Positions 39,481 to 52,544 of a stretch of 64,000 nucleotides of DNA are shown piece after piece. Origin of the DNA: Crotophaga sulcirostris (lineage: Eukaryota; Chordata; Aves; Cuculiformes; Crotophagidae); contig VYZB01000209.1 in NCBI GenBank assembly GCA_013397455.1, positions 1,072,280 to 1,136,279 on the forward strand, read 5' to 3'. Under the pieces are notes generated by a model, which ran no database searches, had not been told where the DNA came from, and saw only the letters and a program-made list of their open reading frames with translations. The stretch's first letter is position 1, and every line of letters begins with the position of its first letter. Both the position numbers and the translations under genes were made by a program.

Positions 39481-40667
39481 TCAAATTTTCTTCAACCCGT
39501 CCAAAAGCTGCCCAGGCTGGTGAGAGTCAGGGATGTGGTGCTCAGTAGTGGAGGGCAGAACAAGGTGAGTCAGGACTGTCAGACACTGTCTCCAGGAATG
39601 CAGCAGGTTAATACAAACCCAGGATCTTTTCTGGGGATTGCATTTCATATTTAGGGACATCGGGGAGCGGAGGGTGCCTCCAGCTGAGTTGCACAGGATC
39701 ACTGCAGAGGAGTTAAGTTCCCAGGACTTGATTTGGGGAGCAGGGCATCACCTGCACATACCTTGGTCACCGCAGGATACTGTGGGCAGTTCTGATCCCC
39801 TCTAAAAGCAGCTTGTTAATGCAGCTAGGAGAGCAAAGTCCTGGAAAGTCATCTGGAAGAGAGGCTGATTACCCAGTTGCTGGGTCCACCTCGCTGCCTT
39901 TGAGTGCCCACCTTGACTGTTTGTATTAATGTCTTTCAGGGCAGACCACAGCAGCCTGGGTTTGGAGGAAATAACCTGGCCCTCAAAGTCTGATAGAAAA
40001 AGCTGATTTGGGGAGGTAAGTAACAAGTGCACTTTCTACAAGGTGCCATGGATGGGTCACCTGTAACCACACCTAAGGCTGACCATCCTATTTTACACTT
40101 GCAAATGTTGCAATCTAAAATTTCATTTTCATATATAATGTGTGTGCCTCCAGTTTCTTGTTCCAATTTTGTTATTGATGCAATTTGTAACACAAGGTAA
40201 CACACGGCTGCTTTACCCATGGACTAGAAATGCAGTGCCTTTGGGTGTTGGGCTTTTATGTACCTTTGTTCGTTCTATTATTATCTCTTCTTTTAGGAGG
40301 GTGTTCTTATGGTCTATTTATTTATGTTAGGTGGTAGAATACAATTTAAAGAAAAACATGACAACTATGATAGCAGCATGTTTCAGACTTTTTCTGAGCA
40401 TCCCTCGTGAACACCTGCAGATGGGATTGGTGCACTTTCCCACAAGGATCAGGGCGGTACAGCCACACCACGTCATCTCGCTGCCTATTTTCAGGCTGTG
40501 TGCTGTGCCCTCCTGGGTCAGAGCGAAAATGGGAGAGGATTGCAAGCCAAAGCATGTGGAAGATGACTCACCAGATTATTTTCTACATTTCAAATATAAC
40601 CCTTGCATTCTTGCCAATATATTGATACAGTCAGGCTCTCCTTCCTGCAGCAAGCCTAATGTATTTA

Positions 40668-40705
40668 TGTTTATATATACTATTTATGTTTATGTTTATA
40701 TATAC
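40668..40705. repeat. Short tandem repeat of tatttatgtttatatatac
   Basis: The unit occurs twice, and the second copy has an extra ttatgt. It is an AT-rich local duplication. Confidence 0.8.
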
Positions 40706-43700
40706 CTCAGTTGATACATTTACCCATTTACCCATTTTTTGTATTTTATTTTGATTTTTTCACATTTTTTTTCTCCCAAACAGGCATTGAAAACTGCAAC
40801 CCACTGAAAACTGAAACCCATCCAATTCCTGCAAACACAACATACCGAGGGTTCAACTAGTAATGTCTTTGGTGACCGTGATCCTTCCCATCTCAGGACT
40901 TGGTGAAAGTGGTCAGAATGGCTCTGGATTACTTGGCATCCCATGACCTGTCTGTCTTTGAGGAAAGAAAAAGCAGCTCAGCCGAGGTATGTTCTTAGAG
41001 AGAGGGCAAATGGGTGAAAAAGCAGTGCAACCAGGGCTGAGAAGGAAAGTATCTTTGCTCATCTCCCTTGTGTGCTGATGGTGCTCTGCAAAACTCAGCC
41101 CAGCCCACTACCTGCTTTGGGAGGGAAGAAGGGAAGGGACACAGGTCTAGGAGGACTGGGTTGAGGCCACTGTGGGGAAAATGCACATGCAGAGCTCACA
41201 GTAGGGAAACGAGGTTAATGATTTCTTGATGGTTTCAAATGGAAAAACTTCCCTAGCAAAGCACCTCATCTTGGGGATCATTTTATTCTCAGAAAGTGGG
41301 ACATAAATACAGAGTTAATTTTGACCAGAACCTGTAGCAATAACTTGTTTATCAGAAAACTCTAGTCCTAGTCTAGAAAAACTGTAATCTTACCCTGCCA
41401 TCTAAACTTTGTTGCTTTATTAATATTACATTCTCAGCCAAAAAAAAGAGAGTAATTAGTTGGTTTGATATGTTTATTGCCCTTTGTCAGGATGGCAATA
41501 TTTTTTTCTGCTTTGAAAATAGATGTTCCTGCCTATATGGCTGTACATTTATCCTTTCTTTTAGCTTTTTCATTACTATTCCCTTTAATCATTTAATGAG
41601 GAGTGTTCAGGTTCCTAATGATTTAAAATTATGACTCACAGAGACACCGGCAATATCTTTGCTGGAGTAACGTTGATCCTGTAACTTTAAGACTTTAAAT
41701 TCAAACCACATGTTTTTGCCACTAACACCGAAAACAACCCCTGGAGTTGTGTGACTGTCACTAGAATATAAACCACAGCTATTCGGCAAACAAAAGCCGC
41801 AGTATTTAAATTGTGGTTACAGTCAGAAAAGTGACTATTTTAATCATTGCTCTGGTTTACTCAGGAGATCTGCTCCCTCTGCACATTCCAAATATCTCTG
41901 CAGATTTTTATAGACTGAAAGGAGATTTTACTGCTTTCCGCTGCTCTTAGCCCCACAGAGGCCAGCCAGCGCGGGGCGCGTGAGCCAGATTTGTTCCAGA
42001 CTCGCACATCAGCGGAGTGTGAGCTGAGCTCCCGCAGCAGGGCCTGTGGGACACACCGTGTGCCTGCCAGGATGGGCAGCCACGCTCTCGTGCCCCCTGG
42101 GAGCTCGAGGGGTGCAGGGCATTTAGGGAAAAAAAAAACAAAAAAAACCTTGAAAATCAAAACCACAGTTCTTTTTCCTATAAACTGAATTGTTTTGAAA
42201 AGAGAAAAAAAAAACAACCAAAAAAAAACCTCTGAAAGGCTTCTTAGGCTGGAAGGGCAGCTACCCGGATGCCACCCTGTTCCAGGGCTGGGGGCTCTGA
42301 GCAAAGGAGAAAATACAATTTTTAAAAAATGGTGTTAAATGCAGAATTGGGAAATTGAAAATAAGAGGATGCAGAAGTCTGAAAGGGATTTTCTTTTCCT
42401 GCTGGCTTTGGGGAGATAATCCAGTTTCTTTAACATCGCTCTTACATGGACACTTTTTTACAGCCTTCTGGGTGTAAAAAACCTCTTTGGAATCCTATAA
42501 ACCCAAGCGCTGCCTCCTCGTGCTGCTCAAACCCCCTTTTTGTGTGTTTGCTACATCAAGAATCAAATCCCGTTTAGAGGGTGGCTGCTTTAACTCACTA
42601 TCTGCATTTATGAAATGTAATATATGTATTTTATTTCTGTGAATATCTCCTATTACAGTATTGGGAATGTTCCTCTGATATCTATTTATTCAAAAGAAAC
42701 TTTGGTAGGGGAAGACCTAATTCATTTTAGATGATTTTATTAGGCATCTCTTAACAAATCCCAGAGTATGTAAATGAAATATAACTATATGTACATATTC
42801 ATCAGTCTGTTCTTGGAATTAAATAGGAGCACTGTGACATTTGGTTTTAAGGAATGGCTAATTAACATGTGTGCAGGATGTTCTCATCTTCCTGCTTTGG
42901 AGTCCTGGAGCAAGGGAAAAGCAGACAAAACATATTTCCACTCTTTCTATCGTAGTTTGCAAAGCAGAAAGCTGTTCATGACAGCCAAAAACTTCTCGTG
43001 CTTTTTTGTACCTGTTGGGTGCTGACACAGGGCCCTTTCTTGAGCATTTAGTGCTGTTAAATGTCTTCTCATCTGTGCCAGGGCCAGGATCACATAAAGA
43101 TGAATCAACTTTGCATCTGATCTGACTTTTAATAATTGCACCAACAAACTGCAGAGCAGGGTAAAGAGCAGGACAGTTTCTGGAGTACAACCACTGTGAG
43201 ATTTACCTTCACAAGGAGATGCTGTAAAACAGGGCTGAGCCCTAGGGTGCTCCCTATCCCCGTTGTCCTGGAAATGCTCTCTAGGAAAACCTGGGCTGGA
43301 TCCTGCAGGGGTGTTTGGGGTTTGGCTGCCTCAACACCACGCTCGGGAACACTGGGCTTGACTGCACTGCCAGTGAAAAACTCAGAGAAAAACCCACTTT
43401 TGATTCCAGGAGGGCTGATCTGAGTCGCTTTTATGCAAAAGCAACATGGTGCATGGTGCACACTTTTTGCAGCAGAAGAAGATAATTAAAAAAAAAAACA
43501 AACTGCCCTAATTTCTTTCCAAGGGTGCTGAGGGAGGGTGGGTGCACCATGCCACCCTGTCTGAGTGCCCTGGAGAAGCTGACCAGAACAAATCTCAGCA
43601 GGAACACACAAACCTCTATTATACCTTTTAAAAAGCTCCCCATTGAATGCAACCGGGCAGATGGGAAGGGCCCTTTTATTTCCTTTTTCTTTCTCCGCCT

Positions 43701-45394
43701 GAGTTCATTCTTTCCCTTTGGGGGAACTAAGTTCAAAGACATGCCAAATGCATCAAAACCTTCCCAATAAAGTCCCTTTCACCTCCCAGCAGAGTGGGGC
43801 TGGGCTGGGAGCGTGCTGGGAGCACTGGGTCCACCAGTGACTTTCAGGACTGTGTGTGGCAAATTGTGTGCACAGCTCCCCAAACAATACCTTGAGTCGG
43901 ACATCTAATTCCCTGGAAATTAAACCCCTCAGCTGGTCAAGGAAGACAGGAGCCAAAGAGATTAAACAGTGCAGCAGGGAGAATCCTTGGGGCTTTAGGG
44001 AGGGGCAAGGGGGGAAGGGGTTCTCATGAGTTTGTTGGGTTTTTTTTTAGCAGAGATGTAACAAAGTAGGGATTTAATATTGCTTCCATCCCTGTTTTAA
44101 CTTGAACCATGCATCCTCCCTTCCCCTCCCAGTAATCCCCAATCCTCACTGCCTTGGGGGAAAAACTAATTGTCCCAGCTCTGTGCTAATCACCCAACAG
44201 GTGAGCTTGGTCCTGGCAAGCAGGGCCCACAGAATTAATTTCTGTGGCTGTGGGGTGAGCGCAGTGGGATGCCAAGGGTGCAAACCACTTCCGCACAGCC
44301 TCGGGCATCCCACACGCCCCAAGGTTCCTGCTGGTGCCTGCACTCCCAGCACCTCCCTGGTGCTGCACCGGCCACAGCCACGGCAGCCTTGATCCTTCCC
44401 AGCTTATTTATCCCACTGCAAACTCAGCTGAGGCTGGAGCGGTTTGGGTGTCAGAGAGGCCAGAAACAGGGCTGAGACATTCCCATTGATTTTTTTGCTG
44501 CTGGTTTATTAAATATGAGAAGGTCCAGCCACGGATGATCTGGTGCAGTGCAGTGAGTGGCTGGATGCTGGATAAAAGCAGAGTCTGCTCCTTAGGAAGC
44601 ATTCTTTCCCTGCAGGGCTGCTTTTTTACTGCTACAAGTCAAAACTTAACAGGCCTAGCAGTGGCGATTTTTTTTGCCCTTAAAACACAAAAAAGCAGTT
44701 TCCTATGTATTTTTACTGACAAAAGCCTGAAGCTTCCTTTATAAGCTTTATTTTCTTTCTCCTCTCAAACGATCGTTAGACAAAAGCAGTTTTGCTGCTG
44801 GTTAATCAAGAGGGTGATGTGGCCCTGCATTTTAATCCTAAACCAATTAGCAAGATTTGACATCATGCCATTAGACTGCTTGAAACAAAAATCAAGGACA
44901 GCGTAATGCAGCTAGAAAAGAACAATAACCATCAGCAGTGCCCTGTCAAAGGGGAAGGAAGAAATTTGGCTGCGTGTGTAATTTATAAGCAATCCCCCTT
45001 CTCTCAAACCTGAGCATTCAAATGAGGGAACTAAATAATAATGAGAGGGGAAGATGTTGAATCTCTAATAACATTACCATAAACTGCACTAGCTTTAAAA
45101 GCAGAAATCACTGTTCTTGCTCCTGAACTGGCACAAATGGGATGCATTTTTAAGTCCTGAGTTCTGCTTTATGGTTTCTTTAGTGGGTGTTTCGTGCTTT
45201 GCAGGCAGGTTGTGCACACGCCGGGAGCAGCGGCGTCGCTGATGCAGGTGTACAGCGAGAGACCCTGGTGTGAGCACGCCAGCATCCCTAAGAAACAACT
45301 TCCCGGGCATGCAAATGTTTGCTTTGTCCAAACCACTCTAAGATAATTAATGAATGAAGCACCTTTTAGCAACTGTACTTTTTTCTGGCAGAAA

Positions 45395-45655
45395 TGCACC
45401 TTACGGCGGATCCCACGGCGGCGGCGCAGCCCGAGTCAGCGGCAGGGGCTGGGGCCAGGCTGGCAGCCATGAGCCCTGCCACGGCTGCTGCCTGCGGGCA
45501 GAAATAAGCTTGGCCAAAATGTGTGGTGAGAACAAAAACGCAGGCAGCCCCCGGGGTGCGGTATTTGAGGGCTGAATGCCTAAAGCACATCGGGGACTCT
45601 GCGCCTTGCTGCGCTCTCAAGGCTGGCAGCGGAGAGCCGGAGCGAAACCCAGTGT
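45395..45655. other. GC- and CpG-rich patch
   Basis: CpG-rich runs such as ttacggcggatcccacggcg and gcggcgcagcccgagtcagc sit in AT-rich surroundings. An ATG-led open frame in the segment has no recognisable motif. Regulatory function is possible but not shown. Confidence 0.3.
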
Positions 45656-46239
45656 GTTATAAAGCAGCATATGGATAGAGCACAAATGGAGGGGGTTTTA
45701 TGTCCTGTGCAATATTTTCATTGATATTTATTTTGATTTAATTTGGCTAATGTGCAGGAAAAATGAAAATGTGCTGTGCTCCTCAACATCTGATGAGGAG
45801 CTGAATGCTTTTTAAAATTAGTATTCCCACATAGGCAGCGATCTTTAAGGTCTGGCCAGCAACTGTGCTGGAAAATCATGAGTCACTCCATATAAATCAC
45901 GGAATGACCCTTGGAGCAGCAGAATTTTTTAAAAATGTTGTTTCTGTTAGCATTACGGTTTCTAGTCTTTCTGCTTCAGCCTTTTGTCCGTGACTTAATT
46001 TTCCTTTTAATGAAAGTGGAGTTTCCCACATCCTCAATCCACTTCAAGGAAAGAGAGTTTAAAACCAAAACTTAATAAAATCTAATGAAATTGATGGAAA
46101 GATAGTGAAAGACAGTGACACTCATTATCCCTGATTTGAGAGAAGAGAGGCTGGAGTGGAAGCAGAGAGGACAAGAGCAACGGTCACGAAAAGTAGTGTG
46201 AGGTTGGAGACTGGGGTGCAAATTGCCACCAAAGACTTC

Positions 46240-46312
46240 CAGGACACGCTTGGGCAAGTGACATCCTCTCTTGCTCTGCTTTCTGAAATGTGGAATAAAG
46301 AGTCCATTTCCT
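46240..46312 (+). mobile_element. Possible MIR-like SINE fragment
   Basis: The piece cttgggcaagtgacatcctc followed by tcttgctctgctttctgaaatgt resembles the MIR 'ttgggcaagtcacttaacctctctgtgcctcagtttcctc' region. Only a short core is recognisable. Confidence 0.4.
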
Positions 46313-47405
46313 CCATGTAGAAATAAATATTCTAACTACGATGAGGGGCAGCAGCAGTGCCCAGGCCATGCACAGGCTGGACAGGAACAGAAAATAATTC
46401 CCCGAAGACAGTAAAGGCAGAAAAATCCTCTGCCTTCCTGCTGAAGCAGCACTTCCAAAGCCTTGTGGTTCTCAGTTTTGGGGGGAATGGAGTGGTGAGA
46501 ATAGGTTAGGAGGAGTAAGGTGAGCAGGGGTACCTGAGGCATCCAACACAAACCCACTGCTTCACCTCGTGGGGTGTTCCCCCAGGACTGCCTTTCTCTG
46601 CAAAACTGGGATTTTAATGTCCCGGTTCCCTCTCCTGTTAATAAAAGAACAGAAAGCACATTTGCCTCCTCAAAGGTGTTGTGAGACAAAGTTGTTACGT
46701 GTTGAAAAGAAACCCAAACTGGAGGAGAAAGCTGGCATTGTTGCCTTCAGACACAGACCACTGCAGACCTTGCTCAATTTTTGCTGAAACATCTCTTGAA
46801 TGAAAACATATTCTCCCAAAAAAACCCATCAAACACACCATGACTTGAAATGGCTGCCAGGGTAATGAAAGGAGCTGCAGATTAAAAATCCTTGGGGCCC
46901 TTGGGGCACCAAAATATTTGTCACATGGATTTATGTTGGATGCAATGAGTCTGAAAAGTGCTCAGATAAAAAAAAAAACCCATCTTGTAGGAAAAAAAAA
47001 CAACAAACGAATTAAACAAAGCAAAAAAAGAAACAACAGTGAGAAAAACTCTGTATTAAAATAATAATAATAATGATGATGAGATACTGTCCAGAAAAAA
47101 AGGAAATTCAGAAAGTCCAAGGCTAAATCTTAGTCTGAATCTTAAACTGAACTAGAAAGAAAAGGACAGAAAATTAAATTCAGTTGATCGGTCTTGTAAA
47201 CTGGGTGTGGGGCTTGAAAAAGAAAAGTTTCCTCCAAGGGAACTTGCACCAGACTTCTGAATCTTTAGAGCTGGAGAGGGCACCTTAAGGTATTCTGCAA
47301 GAAGATAAGCTGTCATATAAAAGACTAGTGATCTTCTGTTTCTTCTACCCTGTATCTCACTGAGATCTGCAAAAGTAAAAACCATATTTGCATTTTTTGA
47401 ACTTC

Positions 47406-47447
47406 TATTGATATCACAGTGCTTTTAAATTTGTATTGATATCACAG
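47406..47447. repeat. Direct repeat of tattgatatcacag
   Basis: Exact 14-base copies lie at 47406-47419 and 47434-47447, separated by 14 bases. Confidence 0.85.
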
Positions 47448-48151
47448 ATTTTGTGATCAATCTCTGGAGGAAAATAATTATTTCTTCTTTAAAGGGAATA
47501 ATTTTTAAAAGAGCTGTTCTAATGTAGAGAAAAATCTAAGAACACTAGAAAAATTTCCCTAAACCCAGACTAGGATAAAATTATCATAAAAGGAAGCAGA
47601 GTAAGGAGAGTACCCATAGTCTGATATAACTAAAAGAATATAAGAGTTAATTACTGAAAATAATTAAAGAAATGGAAGCCTTAACAGAATGGTGGCTTTC
47701 TGCTGTAGTCCAGGCAAGAAAATATATCAGTCACTGTCTGAGATGTAATAGGATGCAGAGAAAACACTGCAACTGCTTTGTGGTTTCCAGGTGCATATTA
47801 TATATATATAAAGTCAGACTTTTTATCCTTAGTGAAAACCAATCTCTTTGAGATCTTTGGTTTTGCTTGTTTAATTCCTAACCTCAGAAAACAAAACCTT
47901 ATTTATCTTTAAATTATTTTTCCATTTTTTGTTTTCAGCTAGAAAGTGAGTCTCCTTAGGCTTGCATTAATTTGATCTGTATCCATCTTAATTCAGGTTG
48001 ATCCATTTCAATCTTCGCAGCATATTGATAGCAAACGGGAGCAAAGCGCCGTTCGGTGAAATCCACTGTACCAGAAAAACTAGGGCCAAAACAGAAAACC
48101 TGGGATTGTCTCCTGGAATCAGTTCCTGGGCTGCAGCTCTGTCTTTGTATG

Positions 48152-48164
48152 TATATATATATAT
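48152..48164. repeat. Short (TA)n run
   Basis: A short TA dinucleotide run. A similar one is at 47799-47811. Confidence 0.75.
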
Positions 48165-48875
48165 GATTTTATTTTAGCTTTTATAGCCAAGCAGTTATCA
48201 TCATAATTGTATTTGTAATTTCAAGGGTGCATTATCATACTAATGGATGATGACCACTCAACAGTTGCAAGAAACATTAATTTTAAAAGAAGTTCTCCTA
48301 TCCTAGCAGGGAGAGTGTTCCCTAATCCCCATTATGGAAATTGGTTAAGCCAAGAGAATATTTCCTTTATAGTTTCAGCTCTTCAGAAAGCCTTTGATGT
48401 CCTAAGCCAAAGCAACTACAGGAACTGAGAGACATACTTTGGTCCCCCATGCCAGCTTTTTACTTATGTCTGTTGTTTAATTTCCTCATAATATGGGAGA
48501 AAATCTTAACCAACATCTTCATTTTCATGCATTAGTGAAATCATGGTAATAATACCACTTTGCACTTAGAGCTCTCTCTTAGGCACTTTGGAGGTGCCTG
48601 TCCCTGTGGTGTGTAGGTAGGAGAGAGCCCTCCACCCCAGAATGGCTGGTCAGTAAAGTTTCTGAATACTAAAAAGGTCAACACATTACAGGACTCTATT
48701 ATTATCACTTAAAACTCTGTGAAGCATTAAAATTATGAGCGTGGGAAGGGTGTAAAACGTAGCTGGCTCCCTTGATATTGCTGGGGCTGTCAGTGAGCTC
48801 TTCTCTCCATCTCTGCCCCAGGCTTAGCAGTCGCTCTTCTCACTTGGTCTTGCTTTTTTTTTTTCCTCAAATAAG

Positions 48876-48952
48876 AGGTCATTTTCTGCCGTGCAAGAAG
48901 GTGTTCTGCACATCCGCTATTATGCTGTCCTTCACAGTTATAATCTGCATAG
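48876..48952 (+). pseudogene. Possible further FREM1 exon (between Calx-beta and lectin domain)
   Basis: A long T/C tract and aaataag end at 48875, and a good gtaagc donor follows at 48953. The frame starting at 48876 is open for 25 codons (start RSFSAVQEGVLHIRYY, end HSYNLHR) and ends in phase 2. Its pattern of R, S, G, I, Y, S and L spacing resembles the poorly conserved FREM1 stretch between the Calx-beta and C-type lectin domains, at about 7 matching positions in 24 by memory. Order and strand fit, but the similarity is weak and the exon is small. A second frame is open as well, so this could be chance. Confidence 0.33.
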
Positions 48953-49689
48953 GTAAGCTGCATCCCTAAATAGTTTAAAAGGCAATAAAATAAGCACACA
49001 AAAAATTACCGCAGCTTCTGTGTTCTAGAAGGGGGAAAAAATGTCCTGAAGAGCTCTCTTCATTAATATGAGATGGCAAATATTTTTTCCTGTTTATTAA
49101 ATCATATGAAAGGTTAATTATGGTTAGCGACTGTGGGTAGAAAACAATTCTTGGAAGATGCTTTTGTAACAACAGGTTGGCAGTATGCAGAAGCCATCTG
49201 CTTCCTGCAAATGTTAAGGTACAATCTCAAACTTGTGAGGTTAAAAATTACAGATTGCAGAGTACTTTGGTAGAAGGAAAATCCATGTTGTGTTGATGTA
49301 AAGTTGCTCAGTCTCCTTGACACACAGCCTGGAAGGAATGCCAAGTTCCCTAAAGGACGATATTTGGCTGGAGAGGACCCTCGCTTGCGGTATTCTGTAC
49401 TCACCCTGGCTGTCTATAAAACTAATTAAGATGTTTTTGTGCTGTAATTCTTTTTTTTTTTTTTTAATACAGAAATTGGTTTCAAAACCTGACCCATGGA
49501 CTGGATTGTGGATATAATACTCTGTTTTCAAACGGGGAAGTCAGCTCCTTCCACAAAGGAGACTAAAACGTTGCCACCGTCATCAAGGTGATGTGCTCCT
49601 GAAACTTGTTGCTTCAATCTGCAATGTGTAGACTCAGCTGTGATTGCAAAGTCTTCATGGTAAGGACTATCATCTGCTTGAAAAGAAAG

Positions 49690-49838
49690 AGCTACCATCC
49701 TCATTTTATATAGCAAGCTGGGGAGAAAGATAATAAGTGATTTGTCCAAGAGCATGCAGGCTGGTTGCAGCTGATGGAATTAAACCCAGATTTTTCAGAT
49801 TGCACTGAAATGCCTTAACCACAAAACCATTCTTCCTT
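49690..49838 (+). mobile_element. MIR-like SINE
   Basis: The order of motifs matches a MIR core and 3' part: catcctcattttatatagca, gataataagtgatttgtcca then agagcatgcagg, a ggaattaaacccaga block, and the ending tgccttaaccacaaaaccat. In MIR these correspond to 'cccattttacagatgagg', 'aagtgacttgcccaaggtca', 'gatttgaaccca' and 'cttaaccactatgct'. It is a non-coding ancient SINE and well diverged. Confidence 0.68.
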
Positions 49839-52509
49839 AAGTGGATCAGCTACTGTAACTTCGGCATTTGGGCTGGGTTTTCAAACATGTTTATCTTCTC
49901 CCGAGGATTAAGTTTAATTATGCTGAATTTTCCACTTTTATGGAAAATATCACTCAGTTTATCGTTCCCCTCTACTAATAACATTGCCCAACTTTACCTG
50001 CTCCCCATCAGGAAACACAGGTTTAACCACATGTAAGAGGAGGGATGGGTAACTGCCCCTTCCAGGTCTGTCCCCTTTGCTTTTCACCCAAATCAGGAGA
50101 AACTGATTTTTTTTTCAGTCTCTGACCTGCATTCAACCTTCAGCCCCTTTCCTGCTCCCCTAATTTATGCACAATCTCTCCCCGTGCTCATCCCCAGGAG
50201 CTAGCTGCTGGCTGGCTGCTGAAAGGCTGCAGTGTAATAGAGCTTATTGCAAAACATCGAAGGCAGCAGAGATACTGAATTGTTTACTGTGCAGTAAAAT
50301 GACCCGATGCCTCATTTCTAGTGCAATTTTGTCAAGGCTATGCATGTGTGCAGAGGTCTTTCTTCCAACACTGTCTTAATTTTTAACAGAGAATTTCCAA
50401 CTAGATGACTTCTCTTTTAAAGCATCGTGTAAAGTGGTTTTATCTTCTCCCTTTGAAGGGGAGCTGAAGAACCCCTCCATTATCGACACCTCCCATTAAA
50501 AGCTTGCAGGTGGAAGAGAAAGGGGCTCACCCTCGGGTGGTGCTGCAGAATGCCTTGCCATTAAATCCCAATTATCTATTGCAGACTTGCTCCCCAGTGC
50601 TCACAGCATCACTGCCCTTACCAGGATCATTAGCAGCAGGACCTGCACTAATCTGCATTGTCCTCTTCTGCAGCTATCAGTGCTGTGGTCTCATTGCATG
50701 CACAGTCCTGAGCACGGGGCTTCTGGTGGGCTGCAGTTGATGGGATCTTCTATTTAGGGACTGACACAATTGATGGAGAAGAAGGAGCCAGCTCTATTCA
50801 TCTGCCTGTCATTTTGTCAGCAGGCCTTGGACTTTTCTTTTTCTTCTTCCGACTCTGATCTCTTCAAGGAAATCAAAGATTGTTACCAGTAATACCAGTA
50901 ATGCTTTTATCAGGCTTCCCAGAGCTCCCTGCAAGAGTTGGCTGCATGTAAGGGACTGAGGCACATAGAAATTAGGGATGAGATTTTTCAGTCCTACTGA
51001 AGGGATTTGGATGCCCAGCATCCGTTAAAGTGAGTAACAATTCCTGTTCCGCCCTAAATGGCCAGAGCCCAAATTACTCCATGAGATGGAAACCATCTTG
51101 GTTAATGCATGGACACTTAGGCCCTCAGCATCTGACTTCACTTATATTTTATTTCCAGCAAACTTAGTTGATCATGTCCAATGAAACCCTTGTACAGCCC
51201 CCTGCACCCATTACCCACTACCCGACCGCACATCGGGCCATCACTTGCCAGCTCTGCTATCAGGGGAAGGTGATGAACGTAGCTAATTTGTTTGCAACAT
51301 GGTGAATGATGTAAAAGGTTCCTCGTCCATCATAATGAAGGCTCCTGAAAAAAAATGAGACAAATGGTTCTTCCACTCATTTTGTCTGCACTATTCAGGG
51401 ACATTTGAAACTGAGGGAAAGTTCAGCCCAGCCATATGCATGGAGGGATGCACACAAATCACAGCTGCTACTAATTGGATCCAGAAATCTAATTGGTCCC
51501 TCATGGTTGGCTGGTGTTACATGTAGGGTCATTACGGCGATAATGTGGGGTCTGCAGGGGCTTGGTCCACTTGACTTGGCAGCCTGGTGGCAGGGGGCCC
51601 TGGTGGCCAGGGGCTGTGCTGGCGCCGTGGCCCCGGCGGTAGCGGGACGCTGCTCTTCGGAGCCAGGGGCACAGAGCTGCCCCGAACAGCTCGGGCTGCT
51701 TTTGTTCCTTGGCCTGTCTAGGGGACCAAGCCACTCTGAGCATTGGCCCTGGCATGGCATCAGCCACTCACTACGCAGTCCAGGCATCCAGGGCCCTGCC
51801 TAGCTTGATGGGCTATGAAAGTGGGAAGGAAAGCCCCAAAGTTTGGTCTCAGGTCCATTTTAGTCTTGCAGAAGCCTCTGACTTGTCTTATATTATGCAA
51901 ATCTCCTCAGCCGATCCTAATTTTAATAAAGTTGATTAATCATTGTGCTGTGGACAAGGACACTTATTCCCTGACTTATGTCATGGCGTTTATTGAAGCT
52001 GTATCCTTAAATGAATTACTGCAGGGATCATTAAATTTTGACTTAAATTGGACATAGTAAGCTCATTTCAAAAAATAAAAAGCTTAGTACATTATATATA
52101 AACTAGAGGAAAAATGAATCTCCACAAGCTGTCTCCCATCCCCTTTTCAAGCAGCAACCTAAAGGGCAGATTTGCAAAGGGAAGCTTTAATTTGCAGGGC
52201 AAATTTTCACAAGGGTACTTTGAAGCTGCATTTGAGCAAATCCTAATTGAATTGCGGGCTCAAAATTTGCTGCTTTATCCTCATTCATCTCAATGGATGC
52301 CATAAAACAGCCCTGCATAGCCACTGGTCCTCGGGCTGAGGGCTGGCAGTGGAAATACTGATCCCCCTGGAGAGGGAAGGTGGAAGCCGCCCTGTCCCTG
52401 CATGGTGCTGAAGCGCTCGCTGGGAAGCGAGGTTGCTCCGTGAACAGGTAAGGGTTGTTTCTGAAGACAAACAGGGTAAATTGACCAGCTGGTAACATGT
52501 GCCCCTTCG

Positions 52510-52544
52510 TAGTAGCATTGGCTGGAGCTTTAGTAGCATTGGCT
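52510..52544. repeat. Direct repeat of tagtagcattggct
   Basis: Exact 14-base copies lie at 52510-52523 and 52531-52544. Confidence 0.85.

Larger units (their letters stand above)
23056..48875. other. Long largely non-coding stretch
   Basis: Apart from the CpG island, the CR1/L3 and MIR-like pieces, the exon-like block at 28.9 kb, simple repeats and a GC-rich patch at 45.4 kb, I see nothing coding. Open frames up to 180 codons (minus strand, 36.0-36.6 kb) show no recognisable domain and are treated as chance. Confidence 0.5.

Noticed and set aside
39940..40015. Splice-site-bounded 76-base block (tctttcag ... gtaagt)
   Set aside because: All three frames contain stops and no family residues were recognised.
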